Assembly: GCA_016788905.1 (NCBI GenBank)
Contig: JAEURZ010000001.1
Location: 54,944-118,943 of the forward strand
Direction: 5' to 3'
Length of the DNA stretch: 64,000 nucleotides
Origin: Elusimicrobiota bacterium
Lineage (GTDB): Bacteria; Elusimicrobiota; Elusimicrobia; FEN-1173
How positions within the stretch are numbered: the first letter of the stretch is position 1; every line of letters begins with the position of its first letter. Position numbers and translations under genes: made by a program. Positions 1-8,250 of this stretch are shown one piece after another. The notes below the pieces were generated by a model. The model worked only from the letters and a program-made list of their open reading frames with translations, ran no database searches and was not told where the DNA came from.

Positions 1-405
1 GTGAATCGTTCCAATAGAGGCCCGGTCCAACTCGCGAAGAGCGTCTTCCGCCATCCGGTGGATACGTTCGTCCGTCGCCCCAAAATCTTCCCGAGCTTCC
101 CGTAACCAATAGTCCGTTCGTACCGCTCGCTTCTCCGGAAGGGGAAGTCCCCCCAATCGGCGCAGGAGGTCGTGCAACCGCTCGGCTAACCGAGTTTTTA
201 TTTCCCCAGCCGCTTTTTCCGTGAACGTGAGAGCCACAATCCGTGTGAGGGCCAAACCCGACCGCTCCGCCCCCCCCGCCAAAAGAAGGAAGAGGAGCCT
301 GTCGGTTAAAAGCGTCGTTTTTCCTGTTCCCGCCCCCGCCTCAACGACGATGTTAACGTCGAGCCGTTTCCGGGCCTCTTCGCGTGAAGGATGATCCGCG
401 GTCAT
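1..405 (-). CDS. addA: AddA/UvrD-like helicase-nuclease subunit, N-terminal part (cut by window edge)
   Basis: Reading leftwards from an ATG at 405, an open frame of 135 codons runs off the left edge. Residues 24-31 are GAGTGKTT, the Walker A loop of superfamily 1 helicases. LTFTEKAAGEIKTRL follows (motif Ia), and the last visible residues are SIGTIH, which matches the TIHSF motif start of UvrD/AddA/RecB helicases. The start overlaps the stop of the upstream nuclease gene by four bases (ATGA), so translational coupling is likely. With that AddB-like partner it would form a heterodimeric double-strand-break resection helicase-nuclease acting in the cytoplasm. The C-terminal nuclease domain that would separate AddA from UvrD or PcrA is outside the window, so the AddA call rests mainly on the neighbour. 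Confidence 0.85.
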   Translation of the reverse strand, partial: MTADHPSREEARKRLDVNIVVEAGAGTGKTTLLTDRLLFLLLAGGAERSGLALTRIVALTFTEKAAGEIKTRLAERLHDLLRRLGGLPLPEKRAVRTDYWLREAREDFGATDERIHRMAEDALRELDRASIGTIH

Positions 406-3400
406 GAAATCTTCTCCGCGCGTCGGCGCGAAGGCCCATGGGCTTTCCGACAGGCCCGGGCAAAATCACACCATTGGCAATGGGCCTGGGGGCCTTCCGT
501 TGGATGAATCGGGAATCGTCCCTCTTGGATCTGGGACACCAACGTTTGGACACGGGCCTGGAGAACGGGCTTCTCTTTCCGCCAGGCCTCTCCTGCGAAT
601 TCTTCCGTCTCGTTCGTGGCCAAATATTCGTATCGCACTCCATCAGCCTGAACATCGGGGCCCCAGGTTCCCTGGGCGTCCACCAGGTCCAGGTAGGCCG
701 GGGCCTGAAACACCTGCCCCGCGCAAACCCTCTCGAACAGGGTTTCCTTTCGAATTCTGTTCTTGTAATCGATGACGCGAAACCGATTTGACGTGGGGTT
801 CCAGTCGACGCGATCCAGTCGTCCGGACCAAATGAAATAGGTTCCCGGCAGGGGCCCTTGCACCGCCCATTCCATTTTCGCAGGACGAAACCCCTCCGCT
901 TTCAAACGAAAAACATCTTTGACGATAAAATCCACCAATTGACGTTCCACACGCTCTTGGAGCGACAACCAAAGAAGAGGGTAGGGCCCGGCCGAGGAGG
1001 CCCCCAGGGATGAAAACAGCTGATGGGTTTCCTTCCGCATGAGAGTGGCAGCCTCAGCCGGGTCAGGCACCCCACCGGAAAGAAACAACCCGTAGACTTT
1101 TTCCAAAAGAGCGTGCTGAATTTTTCCTAGGGCCAAGGGCGTCACACCCTCTTCGTCATACATCGCTCGGGTCTCACGAAGACCCAGGATCCGGGAAAGA
1201 AAAAATTCAAACGGACAACTGACCAACGTTTCCAACGCGCTCGGGGAGATCCCCCTTCCCGCACACTTCTCCAAATAAGTTCGTGGCGGACCCACCACTC
1301 CGTCAATGGGGGTAGGGCCCCCTCGGGACACCAAACGAGCCGCGCCTCTAACGGTATTTTTAAATTCATCCGACACGGAACGATCGTCCAATAGGTCCAC
1401 CAGACCCGCTTCCTGGAGGGTTAAGAGGGAAGGGGAAACCGACCCCCACTTTTCCAAGGGGGGCCGCGGAAGACGTTCCGCCTCGTCCAAAGAGAGCCCC
1501 GCCGCCCGTGCTAAATCTCTTAAATAAAAGGACGGAACTTCGGCGCGCCCGTCTTCCCCGGAACGAGAAAACAAAAGGAACAACCGCTCTTTCACCGCGC
1601 TCACGAGAAGCGTGAACAACAATTTTTCCTCGTCATACCCTTCCCGTTTCGGAAGAATCCAATACCCCCCGGGGTCCCGCAAAACCCGCCGGAGATCGTC
1701 CCCCAAGAGCGGATCTTCCCGCACCACCCGCGGAAAAACACCCTCCTTTAATCCCACCAGGAACAGTGTCCCAAAACTTTCCCCACGCGCTTCCATGGCA
1801 CCCATCACTCGCACCCCATGCACCGAGCCCGTTCCAGGTCGCCGGGCCGCCCGAAGGGCCTCCCCAAAGGTGAAAGAGAATTCCTCTCCACTCACTGGGG
1901 GAGAGAAACGATCCATTTCCACCAATCGGTCCACTAATCCAAAAACGATCTCCATAACTTCCCCCGATTCCGCGGTGCGATCGATCAGGGATTCCCATCG
2001 GTCCCGCGCCGCTGCCCCGTGAGCTGCCCAAGAAAGGACGTCCTTCGATTGAGAGGTATTCCACCGGCTCACTCCTAGCGGAATGTTGGGGTTAAACGAT
2101 GAAAACAATTTTAGAAGGGCCTGGGGAGGAACCGGCCCGCGCAATTCTTCAGGAACATCTAAGATCATTCCTGTCTCAGGGGAAAACAAATGGGCCAACC
2201 CGGCCCGAGGCCCCGCCTGGGTTAAATAGCGTTGAATCTCCTCTCGGGAAGACAGGGGAAGGACATCCACTCGAAGGCAAGGGGAATTAACAATGTCCAG
2301 AAGAGCGTCCCGATCGTGGGCCCGGCCGAGCAACGCGATGAGGTCCATGGCCAGTCGAGCGGCAGGATGGGAAAGAAGGGGCCCCCCATCCGAAAGGGAA
2401 TAGGGGATTCCATGGACTCCAAATATTTCCGGAACCAGCGCGGTGTAAGCGTCTGTCCCCCGGGCGACAAGACCGATCTCATCCCAATCCGGAGGATTCT
2501 TCCCTTCACGAAGTTTTAAGATTTCTTTTGCCACGCGCCAGATTTCATCCCGTTCACCAGAAACATTCATGAAATGAATAGGGGGTGAAACAGTGTCGGG
2601 TTCCGAACCTGGATTAAAAAGAGACCGCAAAACTCCCCCCAAAGGACCGGCCCCCTGGGATTTTTCGTTATGAACCTCCGCCCCTCCCAAGGGAATTTTT
2701 AGTTCAAGGAACCGTTCGGCAAAGGCCCACCCCGGCTGACCTTTCACACAGGGGAAAAAGAGGTGAACCCTGGCCTGACGGGCCACGGCGCTAAAAAAAT
2801 CGGACTGGGCACCATTCAGATCGTAGAAACCGTAATAGAGGAATTCATCGTAACTGTCCAAAACACTCGGACGATCCTCCACGGTCAGGCCCGCCAACCG
2901 CGCTAAATCCGCTGATCCGGCCACATTCAAATCCGCTAATCGTTCCCGGTACCGGGCCGCTAGGGCCAAAAGACGGAAAAGTTTTTCCTTCCCTGGAATT
3001 TCCATATCACTAAAATGTTCTCGAAAACTTCCCATTTCCACTCCCGCTTCCACTAGATCCCGCAGGGTCGCCCGATGGGCCTCCGCCAACGCCCGTGCCC
3101 GATCACTCGCCCATTCACCACTATCGATGAGAATCCGCTCCACCAACCGTTCATGGAAGAGATCTTCATTAATGACAGCGGGTAAGGACACATGGGCGGA
3201 GCGGAGAACATCCAAGGAAAGGCTGTGAAGCGTATGAAACCGGAGGTTAAAAAAAGAGTGGCCTCGTTCTTGGGTTAACAGGCGCTGAAGTCGCTCCGCC
3301 ATCCGCTGAGAAGAAGTCACCACCGCCACCCGCCGGTTCACCGCCGGCGGATTCGCCGTCAAGTGGGAAACGAAGGATTCCTCAAGGAATGAGAATGGAC

Positions 3401-3422
3401 CGCAATGGAGTGAAAGGGGCAT
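402..3422 (-). CDS. addB: AddB-like helicase/nuclease subunit (PD-(D/E)XK, Fe-S type)
   Basis: A 1006-residue protein. The N-terminus (VTSSQRMAERLQRLL) and the middle look like an inactivated UvrD-like helicase core, with no Walker A loop visible. The C-terminal third carries a Cas4/AddB-type nuclease. A first cysteine lies in VSCPFEFFLSRILGLRE near residue 735, the acidic motif GRLDRVDW is near 870, the DYKN motif is near 885, and a terminal HCQWCDFARAC cluster near 980 supplies three more cysteines for a 4Fe-4S cluster. This arrangement is the hallmark of AddB and related RecB-family nucleases. It should work with the adjacent addA in recombination-dependent break repair. The two genes overlap by four bases. 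A TATAAT hexamer lies 32 bases before the ATG. Family membership is well supported; the exact subfamily (AddB versus another PD-(D/E)XK helicase-nuclease) is less sure. Confidence 0.85.
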   Translation of the reverse strand: MPLSLHCGPFSFLEESFVSHLTANPPAVNRRVAVVTSSQRMAERLQRLLTQERGHSFFNLRFHTLHSLSLDVLRSAHVSLPAVINEDLFHERLVERILIDSGEWASDRARALAEAHRATLRDLVEAGVEMGSFREHFSDMEIPGKEKLFRLLALAARYRERLADLNVAGSADLARLAGLTVEDRPSVLDSYDEFLYYGFYDLNGAQSDFFSAVARQARVHLFFPCVKGQPGWAFAERFLELKIPLGGAEVHNEKSQGAGPLGGVLRSLFNPGSEPDTVSPPIHFMNVSGERDEIWRVAKEILKLREGKNPPDWDEIGLVARGTDAYTALVPEIFGVHGIPYSLSDGGPLLSHPAARLAMDLIALLGRAHDRDALLDIVNSPCLRVDVLPLSSREEIQRYLTQAGPRAGLAHLFSPETGMILDVPEELRGPVPPQALLKLFSSFNPNIPLGVSRWNTSQSKDVLSWAAHGAAARDRWESLIDRTAESGEVMEIVFGLVDRLVEMDRFSPPVSGEEFSFTFGEALRAARRPGTGSVHGVRVMGAMEARGESFGTLFLVGLKEGVFPRVVREDPLLGDDLRRVLRDPGGYWILPKREGYDEEKLLFTLLVSAVKERLFLLFSRSGEDGRAEVPSFYLRDLARAAGLSLDEAERLPRPPLEKWGSVSPSLLTLQEAGLVDLLDDRSVSDEFKNTVRGAARLVSRGGPTPIDGVVGPPRTYLEKCAGRGISPSALETLVSCPFEFFLSRILGLRETRAMYDEEGVTPLALGKIQHALLEKVYGLFLSGGVPDPAEAATLMRKETHQLFSSLGASSAGPYPLLWLSLQERVERQLVDFIVKDVFRLKAEGFRPAKMEWAVQGPLPGTYFIWSGRLDRVDWNPTSNRFRVIDYKNRIRKETLFERVCAGQVFQAPAYLDLVDAQGTWGPDVQADGVRYEYLATNETEEFAGEAWRKEKPVLQARVQTLVSQIQEGRFPIHPTEGPQAHCQWCDFARACRKAHGPSRRRAEKIS

Positions 3423-3454
3423 GGGTTCTTCGCCCCGACAAGGGCGCTCTTCTC

Positions 3455-3460
3455 ATTATA
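3455..3460 (-). promoter_or_regulatory. Possible -10 box of the addBA operon
   Basis: On the minus strand the hexamer is a perfect TATAAT, 32 bases ahead of the addB ATG. No convincing -35 hexamer is visible 16-18 bases further upstream, so this is only a candidate promoter. Confidence 0.35.
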
Positions 3461-3692
3461 AAACTTCCCCAACCATTCCGCTCTTATCGGACGAAATTCG
3501 AATGGGATCTCTTTTGCGCCGGAAAATCCTAAACAAAAGGCAGGCGAGCCAAGCAGACCAAGACCTAAAGGGGCGGAGCCACTAACGTCTCACTTCGGAG
3601 GGGGGGGATTTTTCCTGTGAATGAATTACTTCGCCGCCCTTTTCTGCCATTCATGACAGCGCAAGGGTCGGCTTCGAGTCCCACACTAAAAC

Positions 3693-3776
3693 TGCCCGGG
3701 GCGGGACTCGAACCCGCACGATCCTAGGGACCTCAGGATTTTAAGTCCTGTGTGTCTGCCATTCCACCACCCGGGC
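3693..3776 (-). tRNA. tRNA-Leu (anticodon UAA)
   Basis: On the minus strand the acceptor stem is GCCCGGG pairing with CCCGGGC, followed by discriminator A. The anticodon stem is CAGGA/TCCTG around the loop CTTAAAA, giving anticodon TAA and therefore leucine. The extra arm is long (class II), as expected for tRNA-Leu, and the T arm is GCGGG-TTCGAGT-CCCGC. Total length is 84 bases. The genomic copy does not encode the 3' CCA; the bases after the discriminator are GTTTT. It lies alone between trpB2 and addB. The 270 bases between it and addB hold no recognisable gene. Confidence 0.97.
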
Positions 3777-3795
3777 TAAAATTGAATTTCTTTTC

Positions 3796-5160
3796 TCAGG
3801 CCTTGACCGTAGGCAATCCGGCGAGGGCCATGGCCAGTTCGCCCTCATCCAGTTTTTGATCCACCAGTTTTCCTGCATTGTAGTCCATATAGGCCTGCAT
3901 ATCAAAATGACCGTGACCACAGAGGTTAAAAAGAATCGCTCGGGACACCCCTTCCTCTTTGCATTTCAGCGCCTCGTTAATGGCGCCCCGAATGGCGTGG
4001 TTGGCTTCGGGGGCCGGGAGGATGCCTTCGGCACGGGCAAATTGGACTCCGGCCGCAAAACACGTGGTTTGGTGATAGGCCGTCGCTTCCATCAAACCCA
4101 AGTCCAGGGCGTGGCTCACGAGAGGCGCCATCCCGTGATACCGCAACCCGCCAGAATGAAACCCGGGAGGTGTAAAAGTGGATCCCAACGTGTGCATTTT
4201 GGTCAGTGGCGTCAGATGCGCTGTATCTCCGAAATCATAGGCAAAGGGCCCTCGGGTGAGGGTCGGGCACGCGGCGGGTTCCACCGCCACCACCCGCACT
4301 TTTTTTCCGCCCCGAAGTTGTGCCCCTAAAAAAGGAAAGACCAAACCACCGAAATTGGACCCACCCCCGGTACATCCCACCAGAATGTCCGGATAGTCGT
4401 CCGCTATTTCCATTTGCTCCAGGGCTTCCAGACCCACAACCGTCTGGTGTAAAAGGACATGGTTCAAAACCGAGCCCAAGGCATATTTGGTGTCGTCCCG
4501 TTGGGCGGCCACTTCCACAGCCTCCGAGATGGCGATGCCTAAACTCCCGGGATGGTTAGGATTCTTTTCTAAAATCGCCCGCCCCGATTGGGTTTCTTGA
4601 GACGGAGAAGCCACGCACCTCGCGCCATAAGTTTCCATCAACGCCCGTCGGTAAGGTTTTTGATCGTAGGAGACACGCACCATAAATACTTGAACATCAA
4701 TTCCAAAGAGCGCGCCCGCAAAAGCCAACGAAGAGCCCCACTGGCCAGCCCCAGTTTCGGTCGCAATTTTTTTGATCCCCGCTTCTCGGTTATAAAACGC
4801 CTGGGGGACAGCCGTATTCGGCTTGTGACTTCCGGCCGGGCTGACTCCTTCGTATTTGTAATAGATCCGCGCTGGTGTATCGAGAGCTTTTTCCAAACGG
4901 CGGGCCCGAAAAAGAGGAGAAGGTCTCCACTGACGATAAATCTGCCGAACCGGTTCTGGAATTTCAATTTCCCGTTCTTTCGAAACCTCCTGAAGAATCA
5001 ACGACATGGGGAACAGGGGTTCCAGGTCCCCGGGCCCCACCGGTTGATGGGTTCCGGGATGGAGAACGGGTGGGGGCGGCACGGGAAAGTCCGCCACCAG
5101 GTTGTACCAGAATTTGGGGAGTCGTTTTTCGTCCAACAAATATTTAACGGTCTCACTCAT
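3796..5160 (-). CDS. trpB: Tryptophan synthase beta chain, TrpB2-like
   Basis: A 454-residue PLP enzyme that condenses indole with serine to make tryptophan. The Schiff-base lysine is in GSHKPNTA at about residue 110, and the phosphate-binding loop GGGSN is near 268. The overall length and the segments [12 protein letters not shown] and HSGGLRYHG are typical of the TrpB2 (long, stand-alone) branch rather than the trpA-partnered TrpB1. No other trp gene is nearby, which fits TrpB2: members are often unlinked and may act as indole-salvage enzymes. The ATG at 5160 has AGGAG a few bases upstream. The 480-base stretch ahead of it is extraordinarily hairpin-rich and may be a leader that controls this gene. 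Confidence 0.93.
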   Translation of the reverse strand: MSETVKYLLDEKRLPKFWYNLVADFPVPPPPVLHPGTHQPVGPGDLEPLFPMSLILQEVSKEREIEIPEPVRQIYRQWRPSPLFRARRLEKALDTPARIYYKYEGVSPAGSHKPNTAVPQAFYNREAGIKKIATETGAGQWGSSLAFAGALFGIDVQVFMVRVSYDQKPYRRALMETYGARCVASPSQETQSGRAILEKNPNHPGSLGIAISEAVEVAAQRDDTKYALGSVLNHVLLHQTVVGLEALEQMEIADDYPDILVGCTGGGSNFGGLVFPFLGAQLRGGKKVRVVAVEPAACPTLTRGPFAYDFGDTAHLTPLTKMHTLGSTFTPPGFHSGGLRYHGMAPLVSHALDLGLMEATAYHQTTCFAAGVQFARAEGILPAPEANHAIRGAINEALKCKEEGVSRAILFNLCGHGHFDMQAYMDYNAGKLVDQKLDEGELAMALAGLPTVKA

Positions 5161-5336
5161 TAGGAACTCCTCTGCCTATATTCGCTAAGACGCGGTAGCC
5201 CATTTTATCATTCCCTGACGAAAATAAAAGATCCGTCGCACCACACGAATTCAATGCGTAAGTGCGCCCAGATTTTTTTGATACTGCCTTTGGGTCCCCA
5301 TAAGGCGATTCGAGCACGCTTTTTCGCCGACAGTGG

Positions 5337-5502
5337 GACCGGACCTGTCCGATCCGGCCCGTTGGAAGTTGAGGGCCGGGAGTTGGTCCGGTCTCCGGTG
5401 AAAAAGCGCGCGCAGGCCGCTGGGGCGCGTTTTTGGGGTCCAGGGGCTCTTTTTGCGCGTCCCAAAAGGGCCCCTGGTCGGGTGCGGGCCAGACAGGCCC
5501 GC
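5337..5502. other. Hairpin-rich intergenic element, candidate structured RNA or leader
   Basis: This lies in the 479-base gene-free stretch 5161-5639. Four inverted repeats follow one another closely, the first enclosing a fifth. A 9-bp stem pairs 5337-5345 with 5385-5393. Inside it is a 7-bp hairpin, 5354-5360 with 5373-5379. Next, 5401-5411 pairs with 5425-5434, an AAAAA-CGCGC type stem with one bulged base that resembles a bidirectional terminator. Then a 14-bp stem with one G-T pair joins 5440-5453 to 5464-5477, and a perfect 7-bp hairpin joins 5484-5490 to 5496-5502. Because both flanking genes run leftwards, this could be the 5' leader of trpB2 (attenuator-like) or a separate small RNA. 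No known riboswitch or RNA family is recognised. Two overlapping small ORFs here are not supported. Confidence 0.55.
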
Positions 5503-5599
5503 GACACTGATTCATGAAGTTCGTTTTGTTCCCCTTACCGATTGAACCCCGCCCACATTTAGGAAGACTTCCTCTGGGCCAGAATGACCCCAGAAAGAG

Positions 5600-5616
5600 A
5601 GGGTGAGCCCCACCCT
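5600..5616 (-). terminator. Weak hairpin after the LOG-family gene
   Basis: A 6-bp stem (AGGGTG/CACCCT) with a 5-base loop lies 24 bases past the LOG-gene stop. On the minus strand it is followed by CTCTTTC rather than a clean U run, so it is at best a weak terminator. Confidence 0.35.
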
Positions 5617-5639
5617 TTTGACCTAAGGAACGATCGGTT

Positions 5640-6734
5640 TTAGAATTCGTTGAGGGCGTTGATGAGGAGGCGCAGCCGACCAAAATTGAACCGGTTAAAA
5701 GGAAAGACAAGTCGGGGCAGTTCCAAAAATTCGGCTTCTTCAGGGAGAGCCCCCTGGTTAACGAAATGGGCCCCCTTGAGTAAAATGTCCTTAAAATCTT
5801 TTTCCAGCACATCCAGATTCACCTGAGGGATTGGTCGGGTTAAACGAATGACCATCCGGTCACGAACGTAACGGACCGAGTGATAATTGTGATAGAAATG
5901 GGCGATTTCGTCGGCGGCTTTTCCGATGGAATCGGTGACGCGGAAAAGATTGAAATCTTCTTCAGCAATTTTCCCTTTCTTCAATAAATGTTTTCGCACG
6001 TAAAATTCCCAATCTTTCCAGTAGGATCCCCCAGGAGTGTCGATGAAGACGATCGGCATGGGGTCCGCCTTCCCGGTTTGGACCAGGGTCAGGACCTCCA
6101 TCCCCTCATCATGCGTGCCAAACCCGCCGGGGAAGATGGCAACAGCGTTGGCTTCCTTGACGAACATGAGTTTCCGAGTGAAGAAGAACCGACAATCGAT
6201 AAAACGCTCCCCTCGGTCCACATACACATTGGTGCCTTGTTCATAGGGCAAGCGAATGTTAATGCCAAAACTGTTTTCAGCGCCGGCCCCCTGGTTGCCC
6301 GCTTGCATGATCCCCGGGCCCGCGCCCGTGATGACCATAAAACCCCGTTGAACCATTTTTCGCGCAAAAGCCCGGGCCTGCTTGTAATCCACATCGGCAG
6401 GCCGTGTTCGGGCGGAACCGAAAATCGTGACCTTTCGGCGATGCCGATAGGGCCCAAACACCCGAAACCCAAACCGAAGTTCCCGCATGGCCCGACTGAG
6501 GATTTTGGCCTCGCCCCGACGGAGTTGGGAATGCTGGGTTTTGAGAGCGGTCACCACAATTTCACGGACCAAATCACTGATGTCTTCTTCCGGGACATCG
6601 GTCACCCGGGCGCGTTTCACAAGCGCGTCAATTTGTGCGGTGATTTCGGGATCCCACGCGTTAAAAGATTCGGTATGGGATTCTTCCGGGTAACGGGTTT
6701 CGTTCTGGGGCGGTGGTGTCGGTTCTTGCGTCAT
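5640..6734 (-). CDS. LOG family protein (Rossmann fold nucleotide-binding)
   Basis: 364 residues. The central domain (about residues 100-290) contains FGSARTRP, TGAGPGIMQAGNQGA and the family signature PGGFGTHDE at about residue 205. That signature corresponds to the PGGxGTxxE active-site motif of LOG/lysine-decarboxylase-like proteins. LOG enzymes hydrolyse nucleoside 5'-monophosphates (cytokinin-activating phosphoribohydrolases or nucleotidases such as PpnN). An N-terminal extension of about 95 residues and a C-terminal tail make it longer than plant-type LOG (about 200 residues), closer in size to the bacterial PpnN-like class. Substrate cannot be told from sequence. It lies 45 bases after the glycerol-3-phosphate dehydrogenase gene on the same strand. 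Confidence 0.88.
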   Translation of the reverse strand: MTQEPTPPPQNETRYPEESHTESFNAWDPEITAQIDALVKRARVTDVPEEDISDLVREIVVTALKTQHSQLRRGEAKILSRAMRELRFGFRVFGPYRHRRKVTIFGSARTRPADVDYKQARAFARKMVQRGFMVITGAGPGIMQAGNQGAGAENSFGINIRLPYEQGTNVYVDRGERFIDCRFFFTRKLMFVKEANAVAIFPGGFGTHDEGMEVLTLVQTGKADPMPIVFIDTPGGSYWKDWEFYVRKHLLKKGKIAEEDFNLFRVTDSIGKAADEIAHFYHNYHSVRYVRDRMVIRLTRPIPQVNLDVLEKDFKDILLKGAHFVNQGALPEEAEFLELPRLVFPFNRFNFGRLRLLINALNEF

Positions 6735-6779
6735 GGTGTCGTGCCTCTTGTAAAAGGATGGCCCCGGAGGGCATTTATT

Positions 6780-8180
6780 TCAAGTCTTATCTTGATAATG
6801 CGCGATGACTTCCGTCACCGAAACGTCACGCTCTGAAAAAAACAGGCGTCGGGCCGAGTGGCGGGCGTAAGCCGCCCCTAAAAAGAATAGGGCATGGATC
6901 TCACGGAGACGCGGATGGTTGTTCAGAAACTTCTTGAACTGAGGAGACGGAGGATTCCCACGAAGGGAATCGGTCACCGGGATTCCGTCCAAGGAAATGT
7001 CCGACGTTCGGCCGGGACCGCCCGGTCCCATATATCGAGCCGCCGCATCGGTGGCTTCCTCACCCATCAGACGGAAGTCTGACATTTTTCCTCCCGCCAC
7101 GGTGATCAAACGATCGGGCCCCCCTTCCACCCCATGATCCACCACCCGAAAACCCCGGGACAAAAGTTTTTCCGGACCCCGCTGCCCCAAAATCGGCCTG
7201 GCACCCACAACCGTCCGGTCAAATCGGATGGGAAAATCCGGAAAATAACGTTGACAGGAGCTCAGGAGGTATTGAATCTCTTCCCCGGTTGTTTTGAGTT
7301 GAGACATCCCCTCCGAATCGTTCAAATCCGTGGGACCCACCAGCGTTTTCTCTAGTCCTGGCAAAATGAACACATAACGCTCCCGGTCCACAGCCTCGAG
7401 CAAGAGCCCCACGCCAAGAGGACCGTTCCCCACCATCGGTGGACAACGATCGTAAACCAAATGGGACCCTTTTTGCCGTCGCAGGTCGAGGGTGGCTCCC
7501 GCTAGGGAGGCCACCTGATCCGCCCAAGGCCCCGCCGCGTTGATGATCACCGAGGCCCAGAACGTCGCCTCTTCCCCTGTAGAAAAATGGACGCGCACAC
7601 CCGATTCCGGAGTGGGACGATCCTTTCCCCTTTCAAAACCAACAACGTCCGCCCCCACTCGAACTTCCGCGCCATTCCGGCGCGCGTCGTCCACGTTGGC
7701 CGTTACAAGACGGACCGCGTCCACCCAATATTCGTCGAAGAGGAGCCCCCCGCGAAGTCCCTCTTTTTTGAGTGCAGGAACCAGACGACGTGTTTCCTGG
7801 GCCGAAAGGCGAAGATGGATTTTCCCCCCTTTCAACCGTTGAAACGGGTCATAGGATTCGAGAAGGGTTTCCACCGTCTCCAAACCACGTCGATGATCAC
7901 GATAGACCGGCCACAGAATAGGGAGTCGTGTGAGGAGCGGGCGAGCGATACGCGCGATGAGACCCGAATCCCAACAGGTCGCGTGGGTGGTCAGGCGGTC
8001 GTAGAGGAGGTAACGAACACCCCCATGAATCAGGTGGCTGGACGCTGCAGTGGTCGCGGCACCCAGGGCACCTCTTTCCAATAGGAGGGCGCGGAACCCT
8101 CTTAACGCCAAATCCCGTAAGACCCCGGCCCCGGTAATACCTCCACCAATCACGATGGCGTCAAATTTTCGGGAAGTCAT
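6780..8180 (-). CDS. glpD: FAD-dependent glycerol-3-phosphate dehydrogenase (GlpA/GlpD type)
   Basis: The start is placed at the ATG at 8180 because the protein then begins MTSRKFDAIVIGGGITGAG, with the FAD dinucleotide-binding GGG motif only about 9 residues in. The open frame extends upstream to 8312, but that part overlaps pilB and has no family similarity. The mature 466-residue protein has the DAO-type FAD domain, SSHLIHGGVRYL (the GlpD HGGxRYL element) and a C-terminal region VAGGKMSDFRLMGEEATD typical of GlpA/GlpD. It oxidises sn-glycerol-3-phosphate to dihydroxyacetone phosphate and feeds electrons to quinone at the inner membrane. No glpF or glpK is nearby. Confidence 0.9.
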   Translation of the reverse strand: MTSRKFDAIVIGGGITGAGVLRDLALRGFRALLLERGALGAATTAASSHLIHGGVRYLLYDRLTTHATCWDSGLIARIARPLLTRLPILWPVYRDHRRGLETVETLLESYDPFQRLKGGKIHLRLSAQETRRLVPALKKEGLRGGLLFDEYWVDAVRLVTANVDDARRNGAEVRVGADVVGFERGKDRPTPESGVRVHFSTGEEATFWASVIINAAGPWADQVASLAGATLDLRRQKGSHLVYDRCPPMVGNGPLGVGLLLEAVDRERYVFILPGLEKTLVGPTDLNDSEGMSQLKTTGEEIQYLLSSCQRYFPDFPIRFDRTVVGARPILGQRGPEKLLSRGFRVVDHGVEGGPDRLITVAGGKMSDFRLMGEEATDAAARYMGPGGPGRTSDISLDGIPVTDSLRGNPPSPQFKKFLNNHPRLREIHALFFLGAAYARHSARRLFFSERDVSVTEVIAHYQDKT

Positions 8181-8250
8181 TGTTTGGGGAAAGACTCTCC
8201 AGCAAAAAGGACTTTCAACCCATTCCCCCTTCGCAACCGTTGGGGTCCCG

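Noticed and set aside
5190..5203. TACCGCG on the minus strand just before trpB2, resembling the end of a T-box antiterminator sequence
   Set aside because: The rest of the T-box consensus (GGTGG before ACCGCG), the specifier stem and the terminator are absent; seven matching bases are not enough.
5208..5517. Two overlapping small ORFs, one on each strand, in the trpB2 leader
   Set aside because: Both are Arg/Pro/Ala-rich products of GC-rich hairpins, have no ribosome-binding site and no family resemblance. The hairpins explain the open frames.
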